DNA from: Mycobacterium sp. BK086
GTDB lineage: Bacteria; Actinomycetota; Actinomycetes; Mycobacteriales; Mycobacteriaceae
Direction: 5' to 3'
Assembly (NCBI GenBank): GCA_004362315.1
Contig: SNWL01000004.1
Location: forward strand, 558,001-622,000
DNA: 64,000 nucleotides
In this document: in pieces, positions 28,290-38,099 of the stretch
How the letters are laid out: each line of letters starts with the position of its first letter
How positions within the stretch are numbered: the stretch's first letter is position 1
Made by a program: the position numbers and the translations under genes
Notes under the pieces: generated by a model
What the model was told of the DNA's origin: nothing
Database searches by the model: none
What the model saw: the letters and a program-made list of their open reading frames with translations, nothing else

Positions 28290-29360
28290 GTGCACAACAC
28301 TCCTCGCTATCGGGTCGTCCAGTGGACGACCGGCAATGTCGGCAAGAGCTCCGTTCAGGCGATCTCCACCAACCCCACCCTTGAGCTGGTCGGCTGTTAC
28401 GCCTGGTCAGCGGACAAGGCCGGCCGCGATGTCGGGGAGCTGGTCGGTATAGAGCCGCTGGGGGTCACCGCGACCAACGACGTCGATGCCCTACTGGCAC
28501 TGAAGCCGGACTGCGTGGTCTACAACCCGATGTGGATCGACGTCGACGAGCTGGTCCGGATCCTGTCGGCCGGCGTCAACGTGGTCGCCTCGGCGTCGTT
28601 CATCACCGGACAGAATCTCGGCGAGGGCCGCGCCCGCATCGAAGAGGCCTGCAAGAGCGGCGGGGCGACGATGTTCGGCTCGGGTGTGAGCCCCGGCTTC
28701 GCCGAGCTGCTGGCGATCGTCGCGGCCACCGCGTGCGACCGCGTCGACAAGGTCACCATCGCCGAGTCCGCCGACACCACCCTCTACGACTCCCCCGAGA
28801 CCGAGCGCCCGGTCGGGTTCGACATGGCGATCGACGATCCGGAGCTGCAGCCGATGGCCGCCAAGGGCACCGCGGTGTTCGCCGAGGCCGTGCAGCTGGT
28901 CGCCGACTCGCTCGGCGTCGAACTCGACGAGATCAAATGCGTGTCCGAATACGCGCAGACCACCGAGGACCTGCCGATGGCATCGTGGACCATCAAGGCC
29001 GGCCGCGTGGCCGGTGTCTACGCCAGCTGGCAGGGCATCGCGAATGGCAAGACGGTCATCGACATCAACGTGCGATGGAAGAAGGGCACCACGCTGGAGC
29101 CCGATTGGCAGCTGGACGCCGACGGCTGGAAGATCACCATCGACGGACGCCCGACCGTCAACATGCAGGTCGGCTTCCTGCCGCCGATGGACATGATCGA
29201 GAACGCCAAGTCGCTCGAAGACTTCTTCGTACTCGGCCACATCATGACGGCGATGCCGCCGATCCACGCGATCCCCGCTGTAGTCGCGGCTCCGCCCGGA
29301 ATCGCGACCTACAACGACCTGACGTTGCCCAAGGCTCGCGGCGTCGTGCCGACAAGCTAG
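28290..29360 (+). CDS. DapB-like NAD(P)-dependent oxidoreductase
   Basis: A 356-aa protein. The N-terminal Rossmann fold is VVQWTTGNVGKSSVQAIST, followed by LELVGCYAWSADKAGRDVGE and VVASASFITGQNLGEG. This belongs to the dihydrodipicolinate-reductase-like family that includes 2,4-diaminopentanoate dehydrogenase; many mycobacterial copies have no known substrate. The family is common in lipid and steroid gene neighbourhoods. GTG start at 28290. Its stop overlaps the convergent small secreted gene by 4 bp. Confidence 0.78.
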   Translation: MHNTPRYRVVQWTTGNVGKSSVQAISTNPTLELVGCYAWSADKAGRDVGELVGIEPLGVTATNDVDALLALKPDCVVYNPMWIDVDELVRILSAGVNVVASASFITGQNLGEGRARIEEACKSGGATMFGSGVSPGFAELLAIVAATACDRVDKVTIAESADTTLYDSPETERPVGFDMAIDDPELQPMAAKGTAVFAEAVQLVADSLGVELDEIKCVSEYAQTTEDLPMASWTIKAGRVAGVYASWQGIANGKTVIDINVRWKKGTTLEPDWQLDADGWKITIDGRPTVNMQVGFLPPMDMIENAKSLEDFFVLGHIMTAMPPIHAIPAVVAAPPGIATYNDLTLPKARGVVPTS

Positions 29361-29602
29361 ATGCAGGCGCTGCCGCTGAGGTAACCGAACGGGCCGGTGG
29401 CCTGGACGCACGCCGACGGCTGCCCGAAGTAGTACGGGCCGCGCCAGTCACGGGGTCCATGGTCATCGTCCCAGCGCCAGTCGTCGCCGTGGCCGTGGCC
29501 ATGTCCTGGGTCTGCCGAGGCGAGGCCGACGCCAAAGCCGAGGCCAGCCAGGCCGAGCCCGGCGGAAAGTGCTGCTGCTGCTGCGATCTTCGTCAGTGTC
29601 AT
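29357..29602 (-). CDS. Small secreted His/Asp/Trp-rich protein
   Basis: An 81-aa protein. The signal peptide IAAAAALSAGLGLAGLGFGV ends at LASADPG. The mature part begins GHGHGHGDDWRWDDDHGP, a possible metal-binding stretch, then YYFGQPSACVQATGPFGYLS with two Cys (SACV...SACI). Small mycobacterial exported proteins with this GQPSAC-type end are frequent; function unknown. Confidence 0.75.
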   Translation of the reverse strand: MTLTKIAAAAALSAGLGLAGLGFGVGLASADPGHGHGHGDDWRWDDDHGPRDWRGPYYFGQPSACVQATGPFGYLSGSACI

Positions 29603-29738
29603 TGCGCTGATCCTTTACGACCTCGGGCACCCCGACCCCGTCGCACACGTCTGCAACACGAAGCACTTTAGTCGAATTTCCGCGCGCACCAACAACTTAC
29701 GTGAGCGTCAACGCCCGATCCGTCCGCACCGATTGTTG

Positions 29739-32252
29739 CTACGGCTCCGGTGTGATGTTGGCCGGGTTGGCAATCGGCAACGTGAGGTTGATGTCGGAGA
29801 TGTTGATGACGCCGAAGGCGGTGAACCGCTCGTATGCGGTGGCCGAGCTGGTGATCTGGAGGGTCAGATCATCGCCCGGGTTGGCCACGTTGTAGACGAT
29901 GTTCTCCATGTTGATCGTCGCGCTGTGCTGGCCGCCGTCCAACGTCACCGCAACGGGCGTGACCAGGTTGCCCACTACCAGACCCGTTTGGTTGTCGACC
30001 AGCTGCGCGTAGACGAAGCGGCTGGTTCCCAGACCTTGGTAATTGAAGGTGAGCGTGGGCGCGCCGATGTAAACGGCGCCCGGGTCCGTCGGGACGTCGA
30101 CGTTGATCGCGTTGCTCGCCTTCGACGCCAGGCCGAGCGAATACGGGATCGAGGCCTGCGGCGCCGGTCCCGAGCCACCGATGATCGGCACGATGCCCAG
30201 CGTGCCGCCGGGGGCGTCACTGACCACCTGGACCGGCGTGCCGAACAGGTCGCTGTCGGCGGTCGGGAGGTAGTCGGACTTGAACCAGGTCCCGTACTGA
30301 TCGGTGAACTGGAAGTTCGGGATGTCCGGCGTGCCGGTGGTGTTGCCGTCCTTCACGTAGTAGTCCAGCCAGGCGAACGTCGAAGCCAGGTTCGGATTGG
30401 CGTAGCCGTCGTTGGTCAGGCAGACGCCGTGGCCGCCGCAGAACCAGATCATCTTCACCGGTGTGCCATAGGGGTTGCCGATGATGGTCTGCGCATTGTC
30501 GATCGCCTGCTGCAGGGTGAACAGAACGTCGACGGTGCCCTGGATCAGCAGCGTCGGCGCCTTCAACTGATTCAGCAGCGAGGTGGGACCGCTGCTGCTC
30601 AGGACCGCCTGGGCGGTCTGGCTCAGGAGGCCGATCAGGTCCCCGGTGATGATGCCCAGATAGATTTGGTTGTTGATGCGGGCCTGCGACAAGACCAGTG
30701 ACAACAGCAGCAACGACGCGTACGACGTCTTGAAGGCACCGTCGGGGTAGAGCGAGTTGTTCAGCGAATTCCACGAAATACCAGGCACGATCGCATCGAT
30801 CCGCGGATCGGTCGCTGCGCTGGTGAGCTGGATACCCCCGCCGTAGGACCCGCCGACCATGCCGACCCGAGGATCGTTCGGGCCGTCGATCAGCGAATTA
30901 TCCAGTCCAGCCACCCAATTCAGAATCGCCGAAACATCGCGGCCCTCGAAGAACGGGTTGTCGAGTTGCAGCACGCCGCCCGAGGCGAATTCGCCGCGCG
31001 GGTCCCAGGTGACCACGTTGTAGTTGTCTCGCAGCAGTTCAACACCCGGGGTGAGCCCGCCGATGCCGTACTGCGTGTACGGGTCGGTCTGACCGGGGGT
31101 GGCCAGGCCGGGACCGTCGAGAATTGTTGGCGCCGTGTCGGATCCGGTGAGACCGAGCTTCGGGAACCAGTTGACACTGATCAGCGTGCCGTCGAACGAC
31201 GACACCTTGTAGGTGTAGGCCACCGGGTCGGTGGCGGGCAGGACGTCCGTCGAGTTGAACGTGGCGATTTGTGAATACCCGATGATCGGTGCCAGCAGGT
31301 CACCGAGGATCGGGGTCTGGTGCAGGACGACGATCACCTGCCCGGCGAGACCACCGAGAATCGGGATGCTCTCGAGGATCTGGTCGAACTGCGTCTTTTG
31401 GGCGACCAGGATCTTGAACTGCTCGTTCACCGCTCCGCTGAGCGCCGATTGGTTGGGCAGGTAGCTGAAATTCCCCGGCACGTAGTTGACGTCGCCGGAC
31501 GCGGAGAACGTGATCTTCCCGCCCTTGTCGGGTCCGCTGATCAGCGTGTAGGTCAACCCGGTCAGATTCGCGCCCGTGGTGCCGTCGATGATGCCGTTGT
31601 TGATGTCCAGTGTCGGGGCGATGATGATCGGGTTGGCCAGCGCCGCCGCGTTCACCCTGCGCTGCGCTGCCGCGAAGGCCAGGGCGAGCGGCGAATCAGA
31701 CGGTGCCGCCGGCAGGCCACCGGTCAGCGGGCCGAGGGCATCGTGAAGTGCCGTGGTGAGCGCAGCGGAGATCGCCCCCGGTGTGGGCAGGGCGGGCAGC
31801 CGGGGAGTCAGTGCGGCGACCGAAGTCACCGATGCGGCAGTCGAATTCGCGGACGGCGTGGTGGAAGTACCGCCGCTTGACGGAGCCGACGACGATCCGG
31901 AGTTGTTTGCCGTCGCTTCCGATGAACTGTTCGTTTGCGCCGACACCGACGAGTCGGCGCGGGATTGCGCCGACCCCGCTGTCGAGTGCTTCGATCCGGA
32001 CTTCGCACCACCGGTACCGACGGCCTTACCGGAGCCTGCGGTGCCCGACCGCTTCGACGTCGCGGTCGCCTTACCCGACGAACCTACCGATGACGAATTC
32101 GAACCCGCCGAGCTGGAATTCGAGCCTGCCGCCGACGATCCCGTCGACGCGTCGGCCCACGCAACACCGTATCCCGTGGAGAACAGAGCGGCACCGACCC
32201 CGAGGGCCACCGCCAGTCCACCAACACGGCCCACAAAGCGCGAAGCACCCAT
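29739..32252 (-). CDS. Exported CocE/NonD-type alpha/beta hydrolase
   Basis: An 837-aa secreted protein. The leader FVGRVGGLAVALGVGAALFS is followed by ~110 Ser/Ala/Thr-rich residues. A beta-rich region with a cadherin-like segment (NNGIIDGTTGANLTGLTYTL) comes next, then a Peptidase_S15/CocE hydrolase domain: YNVVTWDPRGEF, nucleophile elbow GMVGGSYGGGIQLT, probable Asp in LLIQGTVDVLFTLQ, and His in WFCGGHGVCL. A C-terminal jelly-roll part follows (beta strands to the end). Likely an esterase or peptidase acting outside the membrane; substrate unknown. Confidence 0.8.
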   Translation of the reverse strand: MGASRFVGRVGGLAVALGVGAALFSTGYGVAWADASTGSSAAGSNSSSAGSNSSSVGSSGKATATSKRSGTAGSGKAVGTGGAKSGSKHSTAGSAQSRADSSVSAQTNSSSEATANNSGSSSAPSSGGTSTTPSANSTAASVTSVAALTPRLPALPTPGAISAALTTALHDALGPLTGGLPAAPSDSPLALAFAAAQRRVNAAALANPIIIAPTLDINNGIIDGTTGANLTGLTYTLISGPDKGGKITFSASGDVNYVPGNFSYLPNQSALSGAVNEQFKILVAQKTQFDQILESIPILGGLAGQVIVVLHQTPILGDLLAPIIGYSQIATFNSTDVLPATDPVAYTYKVSSFDGTLISVNWFPKLGLTGSDTAPTILDGPGLATPGQTDPYTQYGIGGLTPGVELLRDNYNVVTWDPRGEFASGGVLQLDNPFFEGRDVSAILNWVAGLDNSLIDGPNDPRVGMVGGSYGGGIQLTSAATDPRIDAIVPGISWNSLNNSLYPDGAFKTSYASLLLLSLVLSQARINNQIYLGIITGDLIGLLSQTAQAVLSSSGPTSLLNQLKAPTLLIQGTVDVLFTLQQAIDNAQTIIGNPYGTPVKMIWFCGGHGVCLTNDGYANPNLASTFAWLDYYVKDGNTTGTPDIPNFQFTDQYGTWFKSDYLPTADSDLFGTPVQVVSDAPGGTLGIVPIIGGSGPAPQASIPYSLGLASKASNAINVDVPTDPGAVYIGAPTLTFNYQGLGTSRFVYAQLVDNQTGLVVGNLVTPVAVTLDGGQHSATINMENIVYNVANPGDDLTLQITSSATAYERFTAFGVINISDINLTLPIANPANITPEP

Positions 32253-32397
32253 GATTGTCTACCTCCCCGACCAAAGCCACACTGCCTTTGCGGAGGGTAA
32301 ACCCGCCGAGCGGCACGGGTTCACGAATTGCCGAAACTGTCAGTTATGTATTTGCTGAACGTGCGTACTCAACCGAGTCGCCTTGAGTGCCAAAGAA

Positions 32398-34071
32398 TCA
32401 GGCGTAGTCGAAATCGGTGGAGCCGATGCCGTCAGGCGCGGTGTAGTTGATGTAGACCGGGCCGTGCTGGAACGGCGCGTACCCGGTGTTGATCAGCCCG
32501 CTCGTGATCACCGTCGGCCGGTTCTGCGAGGTGACGATGTAGGAGTAGAGCAGCACACCGTCCGGGGTGTACACCGAGATTCTGGTCCCCACCGGCACGC
32601 TGCCGGCGCCGCCGATCTGAGAGGACAGGATGGTGCCGTACACGCCGCCGGAGTCGATGATCGCGCCGACCTGCGTGGGCGTCCCGCTGTTGATCTTGAC
32701 GTTCAGGTAGGCGTCGGGCGCGCCGGACACCGACGTCCGGACGGGCAACGGATTGGGGCCGAAGACCATCACGCCCGCGATTCCGAGGAACAAGCCCTGA
32801 TAGAGGAACACGCCGTCGCTGAGCTCGCCGGGCAGCGCGGTGGTCGGAATGCTGGGCCCGGGGCCCGCGGCATTGGCGCCGATGCCGAGCACGCCCGAGG
32901 CGCCACCGAGTTGGTGGAAGAAGGACAGCGCCGTCGCCGCATCGTCGGCGTCGACGATGTTCACGCTCGTGGGCCCGGAGACGATGCCGTTCCCGAAATT
33001 CACCGTCGTCGTGTACGTCGTGTAGTCGTAGCTCAGGCCGCCGCTGTAGCCGCTCGAACCGGTGCCGGTCGGCGAACCCAGGGGTGCGGAGTCACCCACC
33101 GAGGCCATGGTGACCACGAGGCCCGACGAGCCGGTGTCGACGAGCACCGGTGTGCTGGGTCCGCCGTTGATCGAGATGTAGACGATCGGCTCGGTGGTGG
33201 CCCGCATGGTCACCGGGACCAACGCGTAGACGCGGCCGTTCATGGCGGCCGTGCTGACGAGGTTCTGCACCGGCGTGATGCCGCCGGTTCCTTCGAAGGC
33301 ACCGACCAACGGCAGGAAGAGGCCAGCGCTGTTCAGTGCTGTGGTGGCAAGCGTCGGGAGCAGCAGCGCGCCCAGCAGGCTCACGCCGGCCAGCTCGTGC
33401 ACGAACGGGACACCGGAGGTCTGGGCGTACAGCGACTGGGCGGGCGTGATGGTGTTTTCCCAGGTGTCCAGGGACAGCGCGGCCTGCGCGAGCAGGATCT
33501 CGGGGATGACCGCCACGATGCCCGCAGGAATGTTGCCGCTGCCCCACGTCTGTTGTTGCAGCAGCGCCCGCGCATCGGCGATCTGCTGCTGGGCCAGATT
33601 CACCGCGACACCGGCGACGATCGGCTCCGACGGCAGGTAGCCGTTCATATTCGGTGACGGATCGGCGGCGGGCACGGCGGCGGCGGTCGAGCTGGTGTCG
33701 GTGCTGGAGGTGGTGGTCTGGGCGGCGGCGACGCGCACGCGGGCCGAATGACCGGTCGAACCCGAAGTGGTTGTCGCCGCGGTCTCGGTTGCCTCGGTGT
33801 CCACGACATCGGCCGCGGTGACGTTGCTCGCCGCGGCGGCCGAAGCCTTGCGCGAGCTGGCCTTTGCACTCGACGAGGTGGCCGCGCTGCTGCGTGCCGA
33901 ATGAGCGGTGGACGACGATGTCTTGCCAGAGCCCGACCCGGCGCCGGTGTCGGCAGAGGCGACCGCGGAACCGCTGGCCAGCGCCGCACCGATACCCAGC
34001 GCAACCGCACCGGCCCCTAGCCAGGCGTACGGCTGGCGACGCGGCCGCCTGGCGCTGGCGCTGTGCTGCAT
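32398..34071 (-). CDS. Exported PecA-like aspartic protease
   Basis: A 557-aa protein. A basic N-terminus (ARRPRRQPYAWLGAG) precedes a hydrophobic signal and ~120 low-complexity Ser/Ala/Thr residues. A helical linker follows (NLAQQQIADARALLQQQTWG), then a pepsin-like domain with two active-site motifs, PVLVDTGSSGLVVTMAS and VGAIIDSGGVYGTILSS. This is the PecA-type protease of mycobacteria that processes PE-domain proteins, here with no PE domain. The start is the Met of MQHSASARR at 34071 after GGGGGAG; an upstream in-frame Met at 34179 would add 36 unlikely residues. Confidence 0.82.
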   Translation of the reverse strand: MQHSASARRPRRQPYAWLGAGAVALGIGAALASGSAVASADTGAGSGSGKTSSSTAHSARSSAATSSSAKASSRKASAAAASNVTAADVVDTEATETAATTTSGSTGHSARVRVAAAQTTTSSTDTSSTAAAVPAADPSPNMNGYLPSEPIVAGVAVNLAQQQIADARALLQQQTWGSGNIPAGIVAVIPEILLAQAALSLDTWENTITPAQSLYAQTSGVPFVHELAGVSLLGALLLPTLATTALNSAGLFLPLVGAFEGTGGITPVQNLVSTAAMNGRVYALVPVTMRATTEPIVYISINGGPSTPVLVDTGSSGLVVTMASVGDSAPLGSPTGTGSSGYSGGLSYDYTTYTTTVNFGNGIVSGPTSVNIVDADDAATALSFFHQLGGASGVLGIGANAAGPGPSIPTTALPGELSDGVFLYQGLFLGIAGVMVFGPNPLPVRTSVSGAPDAYLNVKINSGTPTQVGAIIDSGGVYGTILSSQIGGAGSVPVGTRISVYTPDGVLLYSYIVTSQNRPTVITSGLINTGYAPFQHGPVYINYTAPDGIGSTDFDYA

Positions 34072-34179
34072 GGCTCCCCCTGTGCTCCGACCGCATCGCC
34101 TAGCTGAGATTTTCCTAAGCGAGTTTGCTGAGTGTCTACCACACGAGGCCACTGGGGCAATAGTGAACCCGCCCGACAT

Positions 34180-36420
34180 TTAGATGTGAATCTGCCAGCC
34201 GCTGGCCGGGTCGACCAGGATGCCGGACACGTCGACGACCTCGAAGGCGCTCATCGGCACGGTGTTGAGTTCGGTCTGGGCGGTGAGGTGCTCGGTACCG
34301 GCCCACCCGTTGCTCATCGCGAGCAGCTTCGCGCCGTCCTGGCCGGGCGTCGTCGAGTCGAAGATGACGGCGCCGTGCTCTTGGAGCGCCCGCAGGACCA
34401 CCTGGGTGGTGGCCGAGTATCCGGACATGTCGAAATCGGAGCGCAGCCGCAACACGCTGCCCATCGGCACCCCGTCCGGGTTGACGCCGGTCCCGTCCCC
34501 GCCGCCGGCCGGCCAGGTGTAGCCGGTGCCCTTGTCCTTGGCGATGACGATGCCGAGCATGTGGTCGATGCTGCCGCGGGCCAGATCGTCGGGTCTCAGG
34601 ATCATCGGGAGATACGGCAGGTGCGAGGCGTTGGCCCAACCACTGGCGGGGTAGAGCGGCGAGCTCATGTCGTAGTGCACGCCCGCCTCGGCGATCCACT
34701 TCGATCCGTACCGGGCTCGGTAGAGCGCGTTTCCGACCCCGTCGAGCGGGCTGTTGGCCGGCAGTTCGACTCCGTTGGCCACGTTGTAGAGCTCCTGCGA
34801 GATGCAGGTGCCCTCCTGGAACACCAGGAGGTGGCGGTCCCAGGCCGGTAGCGATGGCATGCCCTCGACGAGGGGCCGGTTCGGTATCGCATACGGCCTG
34901 TTGTCGATGCTGGGACCACTGGTCGAATAGCCCCGGTTGAAGACCACCGACTCGGTGGGATGCGTCGCGCCGACGACGTTGACCGGCATGCCACCGGTGC
35001 TCTTCATCCACATGGTGCCCCAGCCCGCGCTGAGCGTGGCACCCCGGCTCGCCCCCAGCACGTCGAGCCACGTGGCCGATTTCGCTTGCACCGGAAGGTC
35101 ACTGATGTCGGCGTGGAAGATCGTGTCGGCCGGCATCAGGGTGCAGCCACAGAACGTGGTCAGCCCGTTGCCGGCGATCGTATTGCTGGGGCTGATGGTC
35201 ATGGTGACCGCGATCTTGGTGGTGCCACCATGTCCGTCGGACAGGGTGACCGTGAACGTGTCGACCTTGTCGGCGGTGGGCCCGGTGAAGACGGCGGCCT
35301 TGCCGCGCGCGGCCGCGGTGGGTATGTAGGTGAAGGTGCCGTCGGCGTTGACGACGACCGAGCCCTTGGCCGTGGTGACCGAGCCCGCGAAGGTGATCCC
35401 GTCGCCGTCGGTGTCCGTGCCGACCACCATGCCGGTGACCACTCCGGTGGTGACGTCGCGCGGCCCGATGGCCGCCTTGCCGGTGGGTGCGGCGTTCTTC
35501 GGACTGATCGTGACGGTGACCGGTACCGCGAGGATTCCGCCATGGCCGTCGTCGATGGTGACGGTGAACGTGTCGGTCTTGTCGACCCCGGCCGCGGCGA
35601 TGTGCCGAGCCTGGGGGGTGGGTGTGTAGGTGAACGCGCCACCGCCGTTGACGGTGACGGTGCCGCCCCTGGCACTGGTCGGGGCGACGCTGAAGACCAG
35701 GCGATCTTTGTCCGCATCGGTGCCGGTGACCTTGCCGTAGACCACACCGGTGCTGCCGTTGGGGGCGTTGACGGTGGTCTTGGCGGTGGGCACGGCGTTC
35801 TTCGGCGAGATCGGCACGGTGACCGCGGTGCTGGCCGTCAGTCCGGCGGGGTCGGCGACGACGATGTTCACCGTGTCGGAGGTGAGCAGGGCGTCAGCGT
35901 TGGTGAGGGCCGCGTTGTGCCGCGCGGCCGGGGTCGGCGTATAGGTGAAAACGCCTGCGGTAGTGACGGTCACCCTGCCCTTGCCCGACGTGCTCGCCCG
36001 GTAGGTGATCTTGTCGCCATTCGGGTCGTTGGCGATGACAGTCCCGGTGAGCGCGCCGGTGGCCGGCGTCGACGCACTCAGCGCGACACTCTGGATCACC
36101 GGGGCCTGGTTGATCGCGCCAGCCGCGGCTTCCGGCCTGCGAGCCACCGCCAGCGCCGTCAACGTCAACGGCGACTCGGGTGGTGGTGCCGGCCGTGGGA
36201 CTACCCGGGGCGCCTTCGCTCGAGGCGCCGACGAAACCCGTTGGCTGGCAGCGGGTTTCCTATCGGCAACCTTGTTCGCATGCCCTGTCGAATCCGACGG
36301 TCCGGCCGATGCCGTCCCGGAACCCCACGTGACTATCGCGACTCCCAGACCCAGCGCGACCGCCAGTCCGCCGACACGTCCTACATACGCTGCCGCCGCC
36401 ATCGTGTGCCCCTCCCCCAA
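34180..36420 (-). CDS. Exported protein with three VCBS/Ig-like repeats and an unknown C-terminal domain
   Basis: A 746-aa secreted protein. The leader YVGRVGGLAVALGLGVAIVT nearly copies that of the CocE-like protein 2 kb away. Residues about 100-410 hold cadherin/VCBS-type repeats with a recurring frame: GV-GTDADKD-L-F, G-VTVN--G-FTYTPTP-AR, DTFTVTIDDGHGG, VTVTISPKNA-PT. The C-terminal ~330 residues are a separate domain (WDRHLLVFQEGTCISQELYN; AEAGVHYDMSSPLYPASGWA; LRLRSDFDMSGYS). I recall similar blocks in other actinobacterial secreted proteins but know no function. Met7 (36402) is an alternative start. Confidence 0.72.
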   Translation of the reverse strand: MGEGHTMAAAAYVGRVGGLAVALGLGVAIVTWGSGTASAGPSDSTGHANKVADRKPAASQRVSSAPRAKAPRVVPRPAPPPESPLTLTALAVARRPEAAAGAINQAPVIQSVALSASTPATGALTGTVIANDPNGDKITYRASTSGKGRVTVTTAGVFTYTPTPAARHNAALTNADALLTSDTVNIVVADPAGLTASTAVTVPISPKNAVPTAKTTVNAPNGSTGVVYGKVTGTDADKDRLVFSVAPTSARGGTVTVNGGGAFTYTPTPQARHIAAAGVDKTDTFTVTIDDGHGGILAVPVTVTISPKNAAPTGKAAIGPRDVTTGVVTGMVVGTDTDGDGITFAGSVTTAKGSVVVNADGTFTYIPTAAARGKAAVFTGPTADKVDTFTVTLSDGHGGTTKIAVTMTISPSNTIAGNGLTTFCGCTLMPADTIFHADISDLPVQAKSATWLDVLGASRGATLSAGWGTMWMKSTGGMPVNVVGATHPTESVVFNRGYSTSGPSIDNRPYAIPNRPLVEGMPSLPAWDRHLLVFQEGTCISQELYNVANGVELPANSPLDGVGNALYRARYGSKWIAEAGVHYDMSSPLYPASGWANASHLPYLPMILRPDDLARGSIDHMLGIVIAKDKGTGYTWPAGGGDGTGVNPDGVPMGSVLRLRSDFDMSGYSATTQVVLRALQEHGAVIFDSTTPGQDGAKLLAMSNGWAGTEHLTAQTELNTVPMSAFEVVDVSGILVDPASGWQIHI

Positions 36421-36505
36421 GACGCGGTTTCACGATATCGACGCGATCGAGCGGAACTTCGCCAAATCACCGAAATACTCGACAAGACACTGTGTGATCA
36501 AGTGT

Positions 36506-37759
36506 ATGGTCCAGCGAATGGCGACGTTGGACGACATTGACCTTGCCGACCTGGATCAGTTCACCGCCGGGTTCCCCTACCGCTTCTTCGACGTACTCCG
36601 CCAAGACGCACCGGTCTGGTGGCATCCGCCCACCGCACACACGCCGGGCGGTGAAGGCTTCTGGGTGCTCAGCCGCTACGCCGACATCGTGGCCGCGGCA
36701 GCGGACGCGGAGACGTTCTCGTCGGAGACCGGTGGCGATCGCGCGGGTGGCGGGACCACGCTGGAAGACATGCCGATGGAGTTCGCCGTCGGCGCGCTGC
36801 TGAACATGATGGACGACCCGAGGCACGCCCAATTCCGCCGCTTGCTGACACCGAGCACGACGCCGCGCGCATTGCGCGCAATCGAAGATGATCTCCGGCG
36901 CCGGACGATCGACATCGTGGATGCCGCAATTGCCAAGGGCGAGTGCGACTTCCTCATCGATGTGTCCGCCGAGTTGCCGCTCCAGGCGGTCGCCGAACTG
37001 GCGGGCGTGCCGCAGTCCGATCGCCATGAGTTGATGAACTGGGCGAACGTCACCCTCGACTACGAGAGCCGGGAAGTCGGCGAGATCAACGATCGCGTGG
37101 CGCAAGCACAGACGCGGATGTTCGCCTACGGCACAGAACTGTTGGTGCGCAAGCGATCCGAACCACCGACCGCCGATCTGCTGTCGATCGTGACGCACTC
37201 TCTGATCAATGGCGAGCCGCTCAGCGAGAACGAGCAGCGCCTGTTCCTGAGCCTCATCATCGCGGCGGGCAGCGAGACGACACGTAACTCCATCGCCATC
37301 GGGATGGCCGCGCTGAGCGAGCGGCCGCAGACGTGGGAGCGGCTGCGCGACAACCGCGATCTGCTTCCGTCGGCGGTCGAGGAGCTGCTGCGCTGGGCGT
37401 CGTCGACGCCGTACAACCGGCGCACCGCCACCCGAGACATCGAGATGCACGGCCAGCGGATCAAGGCCGGTGACAAGGTGTCACTGTGGTGGGCGTCGGC
37501 CAACCGCGACGAGACCGTGTTCACGGACCCCTATTCCTTCGACATCGAGCGAAATCCCAACCCCCACCTGGCTTTCGGGCGCGGGGTTCACTTCTGCCTC
37601 GGCGCATCGCTGGCTCGCATGGAGATGCGGGTGATGTTCGACGTGCTGCTGGACCGCGTCGCGTCTGTGACGCTGACCGGACCCATCGAGTACGTTCGCA
37701 GCAACAAGCACAGCGGCGTCCGGCATATGCCCGTCACCATCCAACCTCGTGAGGACTGA
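36506..37759 (+). CDS. Cytochrome P450
   Basis: A 417-aa P450. The I-helix is LIIAAGSETTRNS, the ExxR motif EELLRW, and the heme loop HLAFGRGVHFCLGASLARME with the axial Cys. It resembles mycobacterial P450s of the CYP124/125/142 and linalool-hydroxylase group that act on lipids or steroids, but subfamily cannot be fixed by eye. ATG 36506 or 36518 are both possible; neither has a clear SD. The next gene starts 4 bp after its stop, so the two are coupled. Confidence 0.92.
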   Translation: MVQRMATLDDIDLADLDQFTAGFPYRFFDVLRQDAPVWWHPPTAHTPGGEGFWVLSRYADIVAAAADAETFSSETGGDRAGGGTTLEDMPMEFAVGALLNMMDDPRHAQFRRLLTPSTTPRALRAIEDDLRRRTIDIVDAAIAKGECDFLIDVSAELPLQAVAELAGVPQSDRHELMNWANVTLDYESREVGEINDRVAQAQTRMFAYGTELLVRKRSEPPTADLLSIVTHSLINGEPLSENEQRLFLSLIIAAGSETTRNSIAIGMAALSERPQTWERLRDNRDLLPSAVEELLRWASSTPYNRRTATRDIEMHGQRIKAGDKVSLWWASANRDETVFTDPYSFDIERNPNPHLAFGRGVHFCLGASLARMEMRVMFDVLLDRVASVTLTGPIEYVRSNKHSGVRHMPVTIQPRED

Positions 37760-37762
37760 CCC

Positions 37763-38086
37763 GTGTCCATTGCCGAGCAGTACATCGAATTCGTCAACCG
37801 GGCCGACATCGACGCGCTCATGAGTTTGTTCTCGCCTAGCGCGTCACTGTTTCACCCTGCAGGGGAATTCACCGACACCGCCGCAATCCGCAACTTCTAC
37901 GAGTCCGTCGTGTTCGCGGGGCAGGCGGTCACCGAGATCCAGGCGACGTTCGCCGACGGCGACACCCAGATCCTGCAGATCAGGGCATCCAGCCCGCTCG
38001 GCGAGCCGGGAAACTACGTCCACGCCGCGGATGTCTTCAAGATCGAAGCCGGGCTGATCGAGCGTCTCGACATCTACTACCGCTGA
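37763..38086 (+). CDS. SnoaL/NTF2-like (ketosteroid-isomerase-fold) small protein
   Basis: A 107-aa protein with the NTF2-like cone fold pattern: helix AEQYIEFVNRADIDALMSLF, SPSASLFHPAGEF, and a closing strand set ending GLIERLDIYYR. GTG start 4 bp after the P450 stop, thus one operon. Such proteins act as isomerases, cyclases or binding proteins; with a P450 beside it a hydrophobic substrate is likely, by inference. Confidence 0.78.
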   Translation: MSIAEQYIEFVNRADIDALMSLFSPSASLFHPAGEFTDTAAIRNFYESVVFAGQAVTEIQATFADGDTQILQIRASSPLGEPGNYVHAADVFKIEAGLIERLDIYYR

Positions 38087-38099
38087 GCCGCGCCGTCGA

